Shown here in pieces: positions 41,072 to 53,548 of a stretch of DNA of 64,000 nucleotides. Positions within the stretch are counted from its first letter, which is position 1, and each line of letters opens with the position of its first letter. Made by a program: the position numbers and the translations under genes. The notes under the pieces are model-generated. The model had not been told where the DNA came from and searched no databases. It saw only the letters and a program-made list of their open reading frames with translations. The stretch is from Kiloniellales bacterium (GTDB taxonomy: Bacteria > Pseudomonadota > Alphaproteobacteria > Kiloniellales > JAKSBE01), in the NCBI GenBank assembly GCA_030066685.1, contig JASJBF010000034.1, forward strand, positions 1 to 64,000. The letters run 5' to 3'.

Positions 41072-42481
41072 TCAGGCGCTGTAGTACATCTGGAACTCGA
41101 CCGGATGCGGGGCCTGCTCGAAGGTCAGGATCTCGTCCCACTTGAGCTCGCTGTAGGCCGCGATCTGGTCCCGGTTGAAGACATCGCCCTCGAGCAGGAA
41201 GTCGTGGTCCTTCTCCAGGGCCGTGACCGCCTGGCGCAGCGAGCCGCAGACCGTCGGCACGCCGGCCAGATCCTCGGGCGGCAGGTCGTAGAGGTTCTTG
41301 TCCATCGGATCGCCGGGATCGATCTTGTTCCTGATCCCGTCCAGGCCGGCCATGAGCATGGCCGCGAAGGCCAGGTAGGGATTGGCGGTCGCGTCGGGAA
41401 AGCGCACCTCGATGCGCCGCGAGCTCGGGCTCGAGCCGTAGGGGATGCGGCAGGAGGCCGAGCGGTTGCGCGCCGAATAGGCCAGCAGCACCGGCGCCTC
41501 GAAGCCCGGCACCAACCGCTTGTAGCTGTTGGTGGTCGGGTTGGTGAAGGCGTTCAGGGTCCGCGCGTGGCGGATGATGCCGCCGATGTAGTGCAGCGCG
41601 TTCTCCGAAAGGCCGGCGTAGTCGTTGCCGGCGAAGACCGGCGTCCCGTTGTGCCAGATCGACTGGTGCGTGTGCATGCCCGAGCCATTGTCCGCGGCCA
41701 CCGGCTTGGGCATGAAGGTCGCCGACTTGCCGTGGGTATGGGCGACGTTTTGGACGCAGTACTTGTAGATCTGGAGGTTGTCGGCACAGCGCACCAGGGT
41801 GTCGTAGCGCAGCCCGAGCTCGTGCTGCGAGGGGGCGACCTCGTGGTGGTGCTTCTCGATGGTCAAGCCCATGGCCAGCATGGTGTCGACCATCTCGGCG
41901 CGCAAGTCGGCGCCGGAATCCACCGGCGGGACCGGGAAGTAGCCGCCCTTGATGGTCGGCCGGTGGCCCCGGTTGCCGCTGTCGAAGGCCTCGCCCGAGA
42001 CATAGGGGCCCTCTTCCGAGGAGAAGCGGAAGAAGCTGTGGTTCATGTCGTTGCCGTAGCGGACGTCGTCGAAGACGAAGAACTCGGCCTCCGGTCCGAA
42101 GACGGCGCGGTCGCCGACGCCCAGCGCGCGCAGGTAGGCCTCGGCCTTGCGCGCCGTGGAGCGGGGATCGCGGCCGTAGGCCTGGCCGGTCCCGGGCTCC
42201 AGGACGTCGCAGATCAGGATCAGCTGCGGCTGGGCTGAGATCGGATCGAGGACCGCGGTGGACAGGTCGGGCTTGAGCAGCATGTCGGACTCGTTGATCG
42301 CCTTCCAGCCGGCGATCGAGGAGCCGTCGAACATAACCCCGACCTTCAGCGCCTCCTCGTCCACGGCCTCGGCGCAGATGGCCAGGTGCTGCCACTTGCC
42401 GCGGGGGTCGGTGAAGCGGTAGTCGACGTAGCGGATCCCCTTCGCCTTGATCATCTGGAGAATCTTCTCGGGCTTTGACAT
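41072..42481 (-). CDS. glnA: Glutamine synthetase, type I
   Basis: The enzyme makes glutamine from glutamate, ammonia and ATP. The 469 residues carry [19 protein letters not shown], the metal-ligand segment [12 protein letters not shown], the ammonium-site [21 protein letters not shown] and the adenylylation-site Tyr in [11 protein letters not shown], so control by an adenylyltransferase is expected. The usual alphaproteobacterial glnB neighbour is missing, suggesting this may be a second copy in the genome. No sigma-54 or NtrC-type site is visible upstream; the shared module is there instead. Confidence 0.96.
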   Translation of the reverse strand: MSKPEKILQMIKAKGIRYVDYRFTDPRGKWQHLAICAEAVDEEALKVGVMFDGSSIAGWKAINESDMLLKPDLSTAVLDPISAQPQLILICDVLEPGTGQAYGRDPRSTARKAEAYLRALGVGDRAVFGPEAEFFVFDDVRYGNDMNHSFFRFSSEEGPYVSGEAFDSGNRGHRPTIKGGYFPVPPVDSGADLRAEMVDTMLAMGLTIEKHHHEVAPSQHELGLRYDTLVRCADNLQIYKYCVQNVAHTHGKSATFMPKPVAADNGSGMHTHQSIWHNGTPVFAGNDYAGLSENALHYIGGIIRHARTLNAFTNPTTNSYKRLVPGFEAPVLLAYSARNRSASCRIPYGSSPSSRRIEVRFPDATANPYLAFAAMLMAGLDGIRNKIDPGDPMDKNLYDLPPEDLAGVPTVCGSLRQAVTALEKDHDFLLEGDVFNRDQIAAYSELKWDEILTFEQAPHPVEFQMYYSA

Positions 42482-42551
42482 CTCGTGCTTCCTTTGTCTG
42501 ACAGGTCGAACGCGGCGACCACGGGGTCGAACCCCGCGCTTGCTGTCGAGA

Positions 42552-42614
42552 CTTAGGCGGCGAGTTTTTCCGGAGGATGTCGCGCGGCCCGGAAAAGGGT
42601 TTCCTTTGTATCCT
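42552..42614 (-). promoter_or_regulatory. Shared upstream module, glnA copy
   Basis: On the minus strand: ACAAAGG, 27 bases in all, ATCCTCCGGAAA, 9 bases, CCTAAG, 71 bases before the glnA ATG. Confidence 0.7.
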
Positions 42615-42847
42615 GCGGGGCCGGCCTTTCCGAAACAGGGGACGCTAACCGCGGCTGCAGGGGGATGGCAGTCCGCATCCCGGGCGCGTACTGGCCTGAA
42701 GCCCGTGCATTTTGAAGCCGTTGCCGTCGAATTCGGAGCTCTTGAAGGCCGCAGCGTCCATCGACGTGCCCGTACTCAATGGTTGCTGGGTTCTCGGATA
42801 AAGGATCAAGATCCTGGCCGCTTGTGTCTCCTGCGGCTGAAGAAGGC
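42615..42847. other. Intergenic region without a convincing gene
   Basis: This lies between the glnA module and higA. A minus-strand open frame crosses it but overlaps the higBA genes and has no ribosome binding site, so it is not called. Confidence 0.4.
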
Positions 42848-43162
42848 CTATACGGTCTTCGCCATCATCGGCCTTACGGTCTTGTTGATATCTGCAGCGC
42901 TTTCGATCTTCGCCTTGGACAGATCGTGCGAGGCCTGGAGGTTCATCCAGAACTCGGGCGTGGTGCCGAAGAACCGGGCAAGCCGCAGCGCCGTGTCGGG
43001 GGTGACGTTCCGCCTGCCGTGCAGAATGGTCGTCACACGGTTCGCCGGCACGCCGATGGCCTGGGCGAGCTTGTTGGCGCTCATGCCGAGCGGCACAAGG
43101 AACTCCTCCTTGAGAACTTCGCCGGGGTGCGTCGTGATCCTGTTGTCTGGCGTCCTGAGCAT
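42848..43162 (-). CDS. higA: HigA-type antitoxin (XRE helix-turn-helix)
   Basis: The 104 residues begin LRTPDNRITTHPGEVLKEEFLVPLGMSANKLAQAIGV, the typical HigA/VapI opening. The helix-turn-helix spans about 25-55 (MSANKLAQAIGVPANRVTTILHGRRN), followed by TALRLARFFGTTPEFWMNLQASHDL. It should neutralise HigB and repress its own operon. The gene starts 8 bases after the higB stop; the toxin-first order is typical of higBA. The C-terminal part, starting with KAKIESAADINKTV, is slightly extended. Confidence 0.92.
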   Translation of the reverse strand: MLRTPDNRITTHPGEVLKEEFLVPLGMSANKLAQAIGVPANRVTTILHGRRNVTPDTALRLARFFGTTPEFWMNLQASHDLSKAKIESAADINKTVRPMMAKTV

Positions 43163-43170
43163 GTTCAACC

Positions 43171-43449
43171 TCAATGGTAGTCGACGATTCCGACATTGTA
43201 GGCGTCGTGCTCCGCCCACTCGAAGCACACGCGCCACTGCCTGTTGATCCGGATCGACCATTGGCCGGCCCGATCCCCGGCCAGGGCCTCAAGGCGGTTT
43301 CCGGGCGGCGCGCGAAGGTCTTCGATCTCGTAGGCGGCGTTGACCATATCGAGCTTCCGCCTGGCGACCGACGCGAAAGGCCTGAACTGGCGGACATCCT
43401 GACCGTTCCAGAAGGCCTCGGTGCGTCGGTCCTTGAAGCTCCTGATCAT
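43171..43449 (-). CDS. higB: HigB-type mRNA endonuclease toxin (RelE superfamily)
   Basis: The 92 residues carry MIRSFKDRRTEAFWNG at the N-terminus, the hydrophobic AYEIEDLRAPPGNRLEALAGDRAGQWSIRINRQWRVCFEW core and the terminal VGIVDYH. These are standard for the HigB/GraT branch, which cleaves mRNA on the ribosome. The -10-like element ends only 7 bases before the ATG, suggesting a leaderless transcript. Confidence 0.92.
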   Translation of the reverse strand: MIRSFKDRRTEAFWNGQDVRQFRPFASVARRKLDMVNAAYEIEDLRAPPGNRLEALAGDRAGQWSIRINRQWRVCFEWAEHDAYNVGIVDYH

Positions 43450-43455
43450 GCAGCA

Positions 43456-43487
43456 AATGTATTTCTTATATGCTTTACGTCAAGCAT
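43456..43487 (-). promoter_or_regulatory. higBA promoter with overlapping palindromic operator
   Basis: On the minus strand TTGACG (43483-43478) and TACATT (43461-43456) are 16 bases apart. The palindrome ATGCTT-N6-AAGCAT (43470-43487) covers the -35 box and is a likely HigA-binding site. Confidence 0.5.
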
Positions 43488-43654
43488 AAAAACTATACAG
43501 TCCAGGTTCTGTCGGGTCGACGGCAGCAACAGGGTCGGAACGGTGATGGTGAGCAGCTTCCGGCTATGCCCGTGATGCCGAGCCGTCTCTGTCCAGGCTT
43601 GTCGAGGAGTGAAGCACGATCTCTCTGAACGGTGCCGGTCCGACTGGGAGGCAA

Positions 43655-44392
43655 TCAGACGTGCCAGGCCATCAGCTTGCGGGGGCTGTAGATGTAGCCG
43701 GCGCCGCGGACCGTCTTGATGATCTGCGGCTTCCCCGGGTCCTCCTCGATCTTGCGGCGGATCCGGACGATGCGGATGTCGATGCTGCGGTCGAAGGGCT
43801 CCCAGCTCCGGTGGTGCGCCATGTCGAGCAGCTGGTCCCGGCTGAGGACCCGGTTGGGGTGCTCGGCGAAGGCCTTGAGCAGGTCGTACTCCATGCTGGT
43901 CAGCGGGATCTCCCGGCCCTCGGCGTCGAAGAGCTTGTGAGAGTCGAGGTTGAGCCGGCAGTTGCCGAAGGGCACCTCGTTGGGCGGCCGCGGCGCCGCC
44001 TCCGGCCGGGCCTCGCCCCGGCCGTGCAGCCGCCGGGCGACGGCCTTGACCCGGGCCAGCAGCTCGCGCAGGTCGACCGGTTTGGCCAGGTAGTCGTCGG
44101 CCCCGACCTCCAGACCGACGACCCGGTCGACCACTTCGCCCGCCGCGGTCAGCATGATGATGCCGACCGCGGTCTTGTCGCGCAGGAAGCGGGCCAGGGA
44201 CAGCCCGTCCTCGCCCGGCATGGAGATGTCGAGAAGCACAAGGTCGACCCGGGTCTCCTCGATCGCGCGGCGCAGGGCACTGCCGTCCTCCGCGGTGGAG
44301 ACGTCGAAGCCCCGCAGCGTCAGGTACTCCTGAAGCATGTCTCGGATCTCGGGCTCGTCGTCGACGACGAGGATGTGGATGCGGCGATCCAT
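43655..44392 (-). CDS. OmpR-type response regulator
   Basis: The 245 residues comprise a receiver domain (ILVVDDEPEIRDML, phospho-acceptor Asp in VLLDISMPGEDG, Lys in DDYLAKPVDL) and a C-terminal winged-helix DNA-binding domain (LTSMEYDLLKAFAEHPNRVLSRDQLLD, RSIDIRIVRIRRKIEEDP, IIKTVRGAGYIYSP). The ATG at 44392 has AAGGA upstream. It lies about 100 bases after the six-PAS hybrid kinase and is probably co-transcribed with it. It is a candidate regulator of the nearby genes with the shared module, which is inference from proximity. Confidence 0.92.
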   Translation of the reverse strand: MDRRIHILVVDDEPEIRDMLQEYLTLRGFDVSTAEDGSALRRAIEETRVDLVLLDISMPGEDGLSLARFLRDKTAVGIIMLTAAGEVVDRVVGLEVGADDYLAKPVDLRELLARVKAVARRLHGRGEARPEAAPRPPNEVPFGNCRLNLDSHKLFDAEGREIPLTSMEYDLLKAFAEHPNRVLSRDQLLDMAHHRSWEPFDRSIDIRIVRIRRKIEEDPGKPQIIKTVRGAGYIYSPRKLMAWHV

Positions 44393-44490
44393 CGGGTCAC
44401 GTCCTTCTTCAAGTCGCTGTCGGTCGGTCCGGGGGCACCTCGTTCCAGCTGTTGGCTGCGGCGCGCGCGCCGCGAGACTTGTCATGTGGT

Positions 44491-47985
<3,495 letters not shown>

Positions 47986-48002
47986 ATCGGAACCTCCACA
48001 TC

Positions 48003-48025
48003 GCCCCGCCCCGGTGCGGCGGGGC
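48003..48025 (-). other. GC-rich hairpin just before the kinase ribosome binding site
   Basis: An 8-bp stem (48003-48010 with 48018-48025) with a 7-base loop lies about 10 bases before the GGAGG site of the hybrid kinase. Confidence 0.4.
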
Positions 48026-48210
48026 AGCGTGTGTCACGGGAGATCGGCAATCGGGAGGCGAATTCGGTCTAGCCCAGGTTGTGCGGCGAGGCAAGACAAT
48101 CCGCTGTGACGGGCCGGACGGCTTCGAGCGGTCGTGCGCCGGCGCCCGAACATCGGCTTCGATGCCAGGCGCCGTGCGCGGCAGGTTCGGGTCGGATCGG
48201 TCATCGCCGC

Positions 48211-48531
48211 TCAGCGGTCCCAGTAGGGCGGCAGCTGCCGGCGGCGCGCCTCGAGATCATGGGCCAGGCCCGCGATCTCGGACCGGTTGACCCCAATGTC
48301 CTTGAGGACGTGGTCGTCCAGGCGGGACAACTCGTCGATCGTCCGGTTGACCCGCCGCCAGGCCAGGGCGGCGTCGAGCAGGCGGTGTAGATGCCTGTGC
48401 CCGTAGGCGACGGCGGATAGGATGTCGTCCGCCACGTAGCTCAAGGGGTTGGAGGGCTCCGAGTGGCGCCCGCTCGCCGGCCTCAAGGCGAGGCGACGGC
48501 CGATCAGTCGGTCCTCGGGTAGGTACGACAT
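48211..48531 (-). CDS. DUF1127 small protein
   Basis: The 106 residues end in the DUF1127 module (WRRVNRTIDELSRLDDHVLKDIGVNRSEI), a small basic helical motif common in alphaproteobacteria. Family members have been tied to RNA turnover and to phosphate and carbon regulation. The N-terminal 55 residues are an unusually long extension. The gene carries the same upstream module as glsA, amt and glnA and lies just upstream of the hybrid kinase gene. Confidence 0.85.
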   Translation of the reverse strand: MSYLPEDRLIGRRLALRPASGRHSEPSNPLSYVADDILSAVAYGHRHLHRLLDAALAWRRVNRTIDELSRLDDHVLKDIGVNRSEIAGLAHDLEARRRQLPPYWDR

Positions 48532-48604
48532 GGTAGAGGCTCCTTCTCAAATCGCGGCGCCGGCCGGGACCTCCGGGTCCGGGCCTGCGCCGCTGTTCGA
48601 GGGA

Positions 48605-48667
48605 TTTAGGGACCGGGTGTTTCGGGGTGATAACGCGCGGTCGGCTTTTTTGTAACAGTTGTTTCAG
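48605..48667 (-). promoter_or_regulatory. Shared upstream module, DUF1127 copy
   Basis: On the minus strand: ACAACTG, 27 bases in all, ATCACCCCGAAA, 9 bases, CCTAAA, 74 bases before the ATG. It matches the glsA copy at 43 of 63 positions without a gap. Confidence 0.7.
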
Positions 48668-48707
48668 GCGCTCGGCCGGCTTCCCGGCCGCGATGGGACC
48701 GCCTGCG

Positions 48708-49676
48708 TCAGGCCAGGCCGAGGTCAGCGGCGTTGACGACCAGCCGGCCGTCCAGGCGCCCTTCGAAGAAATCGAGGATGTTATGCATGGCCGCGACGGA
48801 CATGCGTGATGCGCTCTCCCGCGACAGGCCGGCGGCGTGGGGCGTCAGCACTAGGCGGTCCTCGGCCAGGACCGGCGTTTCCGCCGGCGGCGGCTCGGCC
48901 TTGAAGACGTCGAGGCCGGCGGCGGCCAGGCGCCCGGAGCCGACGGCCGCCAGGAGGGCCGCCTCGTCGACCAGGGTGCCGCGGGCGGTGTTGATCAGGA
49001 TCGCCTCCTCCGGCAGCAGCGCCAGCTCCGCCGCGCCGATCAGCGGCGCGTCGCCGGTCTTGGGCAGGTGCAGGGTCAGGAACTGGGCCCGCTTCAAGCC
49101 ATCGGCCAGATCGACGGCCGGCGTGGCGCCCGCCGCCGCGATGTCTTCCGCCGGGACAAAGGGATCGTGGACCAGGACCCGCATCTCGAAGGCCTGGCAG
49201 AGACGCGTGACCCGCCGGCCGATGCGCCCGAAGCCGACGACCAGAAGGGTCTTGCCGTTCAGCTCGCAGGGTTCCAACGCCTCCCGATAGGTCCAGTTGC
49301 CGGCGCGCGTCGCCCGGTCGGCGCGGATCAGGCGCTTAGCTGCGGCCAGCATCAGGGTCAGGGTCTGCTCCGCTACCGACTGCGCATTGACGTCGCCGAC
49401 CACGGTCAGCGGAATGCCGCGGGCCGTCAGCGCGGCCACGTCGATCGCGTCGTAGCCCACGCCGTGGCGCGAGACGATCTTCAGGCGCGGCGCGGTGGCC
49501 AGGATCTCGGCGGTCAGGGGCTGGGTGCGCAGCAGCAGCGCGTCGGCGTCCGGCAGGCGGTCCAGGTAGGCGGTCTCGCCGATGGACTCGATGTAGTCGG
49601 AGGTGACACCGGCCGCGCCCTCGAGCAGGGCCAGGCCGTCGGGGTGAATCTTACCGGCGATCAGGACATGCGGCAT
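48708..49676 (-). CDS. D-isomer-specific 2-hydroxyacid dehydrogenase
   Basis: The 322 residues have the two-domain fold: substrate domain 1-95 with RLKIVSRHGVGYDAID, Rossmann domain with VVGFGRIGRRV, then NTARGTLVDE with the substrate-binding Arg, and LTPHAAGLSRES with the catalytic His. The substrate is unknown; 3-phosphoglycerate-like or glyoxylate-like substrates are both possible. The ATG starts one base after the aldolase stop, so the two are translationally linked. It is the last gene of the iolG-side transcript. Confidence 0.9.
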   Translation of the reverse strand: MPHVLIAGKIHPDGLALLEGAAGVTSDYIESIGETAYLDRLPDADALLLRTQPLTAEILATAPRLKIVSRHGVGYDAIDVAALTARGIPLTVVGDVNAQSVAEQTLTLMLAAAKRLIRADRATRAGNWTYREALEPCELNGKTLLVVGFGRIGRRVTRLCQAFEMRVLVHDPFVPAEDIAAAGATPAVDLADGLKRAQFLTLHLPKTGDAPLIGAAELALLPEEAILINTARGTLVDEAALLAAVGSGRLAAAGLDVFKAEPPPAETPVLAEDRLVLTPHAAGLSRESASRMSVAAMHNILDFFEGRLDGRLVVNAADLGLA

Positions 49677-49677
49677 T

Positions 49678-50496
49678 TCAATAGCCCGGTTTGGCACCGC
49701 TTTCCGCCGGCGCGGCCGTCTCGCCCAGGCGCTCGCGCATCTGCGCTACCTGGGCGGCGCAGGCACCGGCCAGCAGCCGGACGTCGTTGGACAGGGTGAC
49801 TAGGTCATAGCCCCAGCCGATCGCCCGGGCCGCATAGTCCGGGCTGCCGCAGTGCAGGCCGGCGCGGATTCCGGCCGTCTTGCAGGCCTGGGCGATCTTC
49901 TGGATGGCCTCGATCATCTCCGGTTCCTCGCGGTCGAAGCCGGGCGCCAGGCGGCCCTCGGTGAGCCCCAAGGTCAGGTCGGCGGGCCCGACATAGACCG
50001 CGTCTAGGCCGGGGGTGGCGACGATCTCCTCCAGGTTCGCCATGGCCTCGGCCGTCTCGACCATGGCGAAGCAGAGAACCTCGTCGTTGGACTCTCCCCC
50101 GTAGTTGGCCCCGGCGGAGAAGTTGGCCCGGGTCGGGCCAAAGGACCGCGTGCCCAAGGGCGGATAGCGCATGTAAGAGACCAGCCGCGCCGCGTCGGCG
50201 CCCGAGTTGACCATGGGGCAGATGATGCCGTAGGCGCCCGCGTCCAGCGCCTTCATGATCGCGCCCGGATCCAGCCAGGGCACCCGCACCAGGGGCGTGG
50301 TGCCGCGCGCGCCCAGGGCCTGCAGCATGCCCACAGCGGCCTGGTAGTCGACCACGCCGTGCTGGATGTCGACCGTCAGGCTGTCGTAGCCGGCCGCGGC
50401 CATGATCTCGGCGGAGAAGGGGCTGGCGATCGACAGCCAGCCGTTGACCACCGGGCGGCCCTCGGCCCAGATGCGCTTGATGGCGTTCGGTGTCAT
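49678..50496 (-). CDS. HpcH/HpaI-type class II aldolase
   Basis: The 272 residues match the 2-keto-3-deoxy-sugar/4-hydroxy-2-oxo acid aldolases: WLSIASPFSAEIMAAAGYDSLTVDIQHG, YGIICPMVNSGADAARLVSYMRYPP, a metal ligand Glu in AMVETAEAM and Asp in YVGPADLTLGLT. These cleave 2-keto acids to pyruvate and an aldehyde. The ATG at 50496 has AAAGGG upstream. The gene sits 42 bases after iolG, suggesting use with an inositol-related substrate. Confidence 0.9.
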   Translation of the reverse strand: MTPNAIKRIWAEGRPVVNGWLSIASPFSAEIMAAAGYDSLTVDIQHGVVDYQAAVGMLQALGARGTTPLVRVPWLDPGAIMKALDAGAYGIICPMVNSGADAARLVSYMRYPPLGTRSFGPTRANFSAGANYGGESNDEVLCFAMVETAEAMANLEEIVATPGLDAVYVGPADLTLGLTEGRLAPGFDREEPEMIEAIQKIAQACKTAGIRAGLHCGSPDYAARAIGWGYDLVTLSNDVRLLAGACAAQVAQMRERLGETAAPAESGAKPGY

Positions 50497-50538
50497 GCGC
50501 TGCCCTTTCACTTTGTGCCCGTCGCTCCGAGCGATTGC

Positions 50539-51546
50539 TCAGCCGACCTCGTCGACCCGGACCAGGCGTTTTTCCGCGACCGACTTGTAGGCGGCCTCGG
50601 CCAGCAGGAGCGCCCGGCGGCCGTCCTCGAAACCGACCTGCGGCGGCCGCCCCGCCCGGACCGCTTCGACGAAGGAGTCGATCTCGGCGTTGAAGCTCTC
50701 CTGATAGCGCTCGATGAAGAAAAAGAGATAGGGCGCCGCCGACTCCACCGTCTCGGCGCCGAAGCGGCGCATCTCGTGCGGCTTGCGGTTGTTCGACTGG
50801 ATCATGCCCTTGCGGCCCAAGAGCTCGACCCGCTGGTCGTAGCCGTAGACCGCCGTGCGGGAGCCGTTGATGTGGCACATCTTCCCGTCGGCGCAGCGCA
50901 GGATGATCATGGCCGTATCGACCTCGTCCAGCTCGGCGCCCAGTTCCGGGTCGATGAGCGCGCCGGCGACGGCGAAGACCTCCTCAGGCTCGTCGTCGAG
51001 CATGTAGCGCGCCAGGTCGAAGTCGTGGATGGTCATGTCGCGCAGCAGGCCGCCGGCCGCTTCCAGGTAGGCCCGCGGCGGGATCTCGGGGTCGCGCGAG
51101 GTGATGATCACCTGGTGCAGGTCGCCGATCTCCCCGGCCCGCACGGCCGCCCGCGCGGCGCGGTGGCCGGGGTCGAAGCGGCGGTTGAAGCCGATCTGGA
51201 TCGGCACGTCGTAGTCCGCGATGGCCGCGGCGCAGCGGTTCACCCGCTCGATGTTGATGTCGATCGGCTTCTCGCAAAGGATCGCCTTGCCGGCCTTGGC
51301 CGCGGCCTCGATCAGGTCGGCGTGGGTGTCCGTGGCCGTGGCGATCAGCACCGCGTCGATCCCGCCGCTGGCCAGCAGGTCCTCAAGGGAGTCGGCGGCG
51401 GCGACGTCCAGCTCCGCCGCGACGGCCTCGGCCGCGGGTCGGTGGACGTCGAAAACGGCGCTCAGGCGCGCCGTCTCGTGGCGCGCGATGTTGCGGGCGT
51501 GCATGGCACCGATCCGCCCGCAGCCCAGAACCGCCAAGTTTACCAT
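50539..51546 (-). CDS. iolG: Inositol 2-dehydrogenase
   Basis: The enzyme oxidises myo-inositol to 2-keto-myo-inositol with NAD, the first step of inositol breakdown. The 335 residues of the Gfo/Idh/MocA family have the N-terminal GCGRIGAMHARNI loop, CEKPID with the conserved Lys, IGFNRRFDPGH and TIHDFDLARYML, the catalytic Asp/His region specific to IolG. Divergent from iolD with a shared 152-bp control region. Confidence 0.94.
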   Translation of the reverse strand: MVNLAVLGCGRIGAMHARNIARHETARLSAVFDVHRPAAEAVAAELDVAAADSLEDLLASGGIDAVLIATATDTHADLIEAAAKAGKAILCEKPIDINIERVNRCAAAIADYDVPIQIGFNRRFDPGHRAARAAVRAGEIGDLHQVIITSRDPEIPPRAYLEAAGGLLRDMTIHDFDLARYMLDDEPEEVFAVAGALIDPELGAELDEVDTAMIILRCADGKMCHINGSRTAVYGYDQRVELLGRKGMIQSNNRKPHEMRRFGAETVESAAPYLFFFIERYQESFNAEIDSFVEAVRAGRPPQVGFEDGRRALLLAEAAYKSVAEKRLVRVDEVG

Positions 51547-51618
51547 TTGTCCAAGCCCTCACCCGAGATCCCGACCTCTGACATCCCTCATCTCCGTGTC
51601 ACAACTTGCAGAGATCAT

Positions 51619-51647
51619 TTCAAAATTCGAAGGCTGTCAATTATCAT
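51619..51647 (+). promoter_or_regulatory. Divergent iolD/iolG control region
   Basis: On the plus strand TTCAAA (51619-51624) and TATCAT (51642-51647) are 17 bases apart, about 50 bases before the iolD ATG. On the minus strand a perfect TTGACA (51640-51635) overlaps it and would serve iolG, though its -10 is poor. An imperfect direct repeat TTCAAAATTCGAAG lies between. Confidence 0.45.
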
Positions 51648-51698
51648 TCTCTGGCCCTTCGGGGCCAAGAAACATCAAGGAAAGACGGGGCGAGCAGG

Positions 51699-53546
51699 AT
51701 GAGGACGGACACGATCAGACTGACCATGGCGCAAGCCGTGGTCCGCTACCTCTGCGCGCAAGAGACCGAGATCGACGGCCAGCGGGTGCCGCTCTTCGCG
51801 GGCGTCTTCGGCATCTTCGGCCACGGCAACGTCACCTGCCTGGCGGAGGCTCTGGAGGCCGTGCAGGACCGGCTACCAACCTGGCGCGGCCAGAACGAGC
51901 AGTCCATGACCCTGGCGGCGATCGCCTATGCCAAGGCCAAGAAGCGGCGCCAGCTGATGGTCGCGACCTCCTCGATCGGACCGGGCGCCACCAACATGGT
52001 GACGGCGGCGGGGGTGGCCATGTCGAACCGCCTGCCGGTGCTGCTCCTCTCGGGCGACGTCTTCGCCAACCGGCGCCCCGACCCGGTGCTGCAGCAGGTC
52101 GAGCACTTCGGCAACCCCACCGTGTCGGTGAACGACGCCTTCAAGCCGGTCACCCGCTACTGGGACCGGATCACCCATCCGGAACAGATCATCGCCTCGC
52201 TGCCCCAGGCGGTCGCCGTGATGCTCGATCCGGCCGACTGCGGGCCGGCCTTCATCGGGCTCTGCCAGGACACCCAGGAGATCGCCTTCGACTATCCCGC
52301 CGCCTTCTTCGAGACCCGGGTTCACAAGGTGCCGCGGCCGCGGCCGGACCGCGAGCGGGTGGCCGAGGCGGCCGAGATCCTGCGCGGCGCGAAGAAGCCG
52401 CTGGTCATCGCCGGCGGCGGCCTGCGCTATTCCGGCGCCGAAGCGCGTCTGACCGCCTTCGCCGCCGTGCACGGCCTGCCGGTCGCCGAGACCATCGCCG
52501 GCAAGGGCAGCCTGGTCCACGACGACCCGGCTCATGTCGGCCCGATGGGCGTGATCGGCTCCGCCTCCGCCAACGCCCTGGCCGAGGAGGCCGACGTGGT
52601 GCTGGCCATCGGCACCCGGCTGCAGGACTTCACGACCGGCTCCTGGAGCGCCTTCCGGCCCGATGCCCGCTTCGTCTCGATCAACGCGGCGCGCTTCGAC
52701 GCGGTCAAGCACCGGGCCCTGCCGGTGGTCGGCGACGCCCTGGAGACCCTGGAGGAGCTGGGCGCGGCGCTGGGCGACTGGTCGGCCGACGCCGGTTGGA
52801 TGCAGAAGGGCCGCGACGCCTTCGCGGCCTGGAACGCCCTGCTCGACGACCGCCAGGCGCCGACCAACGCGCCGGTGCCGACCTACGCCCAGGTGGTCGG
52901 CGCGGTCAATCGCAAGGCCGGCGCGCGCGACCTGATGGTGGCCGCGGCCGGCGGCCTGCCGGGCGAGGTCAGCAAGGGTTGGAAGGTCAAGTCTCCGGGC
53001 ACCTTCGACTGCGAGTTCGGGTTCTCCTGCATGGGCTACGAGATCGCCGGCGGCTGGGGCGCGGCCATGGCCGACGACAGCCGCGACACCCTCGTCCTGA
53101 CCGGCGATGGCTCCTACCTGATGATGAACTCGGACATCTATTCCACGGTCCTGACCGGCCACAAGATGATCGTCGTGGTCTGCGACAACGGCGGCTTCGC
53201 GGTCATCAACCGGCTGCAGAACTTCAAGGGCGGCGCCTCCTTCAACAACCTGATCAAGGACTGCCGGGTCAAGGCGCCCTTCGCCGTGGACTTCGTCAAG
53301 CACGCGGAATCCATGGGCGCCCTGGCGCGCAAGGTGGAAAGCATCGCGGACCTGGAGCAGGCCCTCGACTGGGCCAAGGGCAACGACCGCACCACGGTCA
53401 TCTCGATCGTCACCGACGGCTTCGACTGGACGCCGGGCGACGCCTGGTGGGACGTCGGCGTGCCCGAGACCAGCGAGCGCAAGGAAGTACAACAGGCGCG
53501 CGCCGATCACGTGGCCGGCCGCGGCAAGCAGCGGGTCGGTGTCTGA
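51699..53546 (+). CDS. iolD: 3D-(3,5/4)-trihydroxycyclohexane-1,2-dione hydrolase
   Basis: This thiamine diphosphate enzyme opens the inositol ring after dehydration. The 615 residues have the three-domain TPP fold: the PYR domain with VFGIFGHGNVTCLAEAL and WRGQNEQSM, the central NAD/FAD-like domain, and the PP domain with the metal motif GDGSYLMMNSDIY followed by VVVCDNGGFAVIN. The gene begins the plus-strand iolD-iolE-SDR unit. ATG at 51699 with GCAGG upstream. Confidence 0.95.
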   Translation: MRTDTIRLTMAQAVVRYLCAQETEIDGQRVPLFAGVFGIFGHGNVTCLAEALEAVQDRLPTWRGQNEQSMTLAAIAYAKAKKRRQLMVATSSIGPGATNMVTAAGVAMSNRLPVLLLSGDVFANRRPDPVLQQVEHFGNPTVSVNDAFKPVTRYWDRITHPEQIIASLPQAVAVMLDPADCGPAFIGLCQDTQEIAFDYPAAFFETRVHKVPRPRPDRERVAEAAEILRGAKKPLVIAGGGLRYSGAEARLTAFAAVHGLPVAETIAGKGSLVHDDPAHVGPMGVIGSASANALAEEADVVLAIGTRLQDFTTGSWSAFRPDARFVSINAARFDAVKHRALPVVGDALETLEELGAALGDWSADAGWMQKGRDAFAAWNALLDDRQAPTNAPVPTYAQVVGAVNRKAGARDLMVAAAGGLPGEVSKGWKVKSPGTFDCEFGFSCMGYEIAGGWGAAMADDSRDTLVLTGDGSYLMMNSDIYSTVLTGHKMIVVVCDNGGFAVINRLQNFKGGASFNNLIKDCRVKAPFAVDFVKHAESMGALARKVESIADLEQALDWAKGNDRTTVISIVTDGFDWTPGDAWWDVGVPETSERKEVQQARADHVAGRGKQRVGV

Positions 53547-53548
53547 GC

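Noticed and set aside
42482-42847. NtrC or sigma-54 site upstream of glnA
   Set aside because: I found no TGGC-N8-TTGC-like pair or TGCACC-type palindrome there.
42645-43397. 250-codon minus-strand frame across higBA
   Set aside because: It overlaps both higB and higA in another frame and lacks any family motif.
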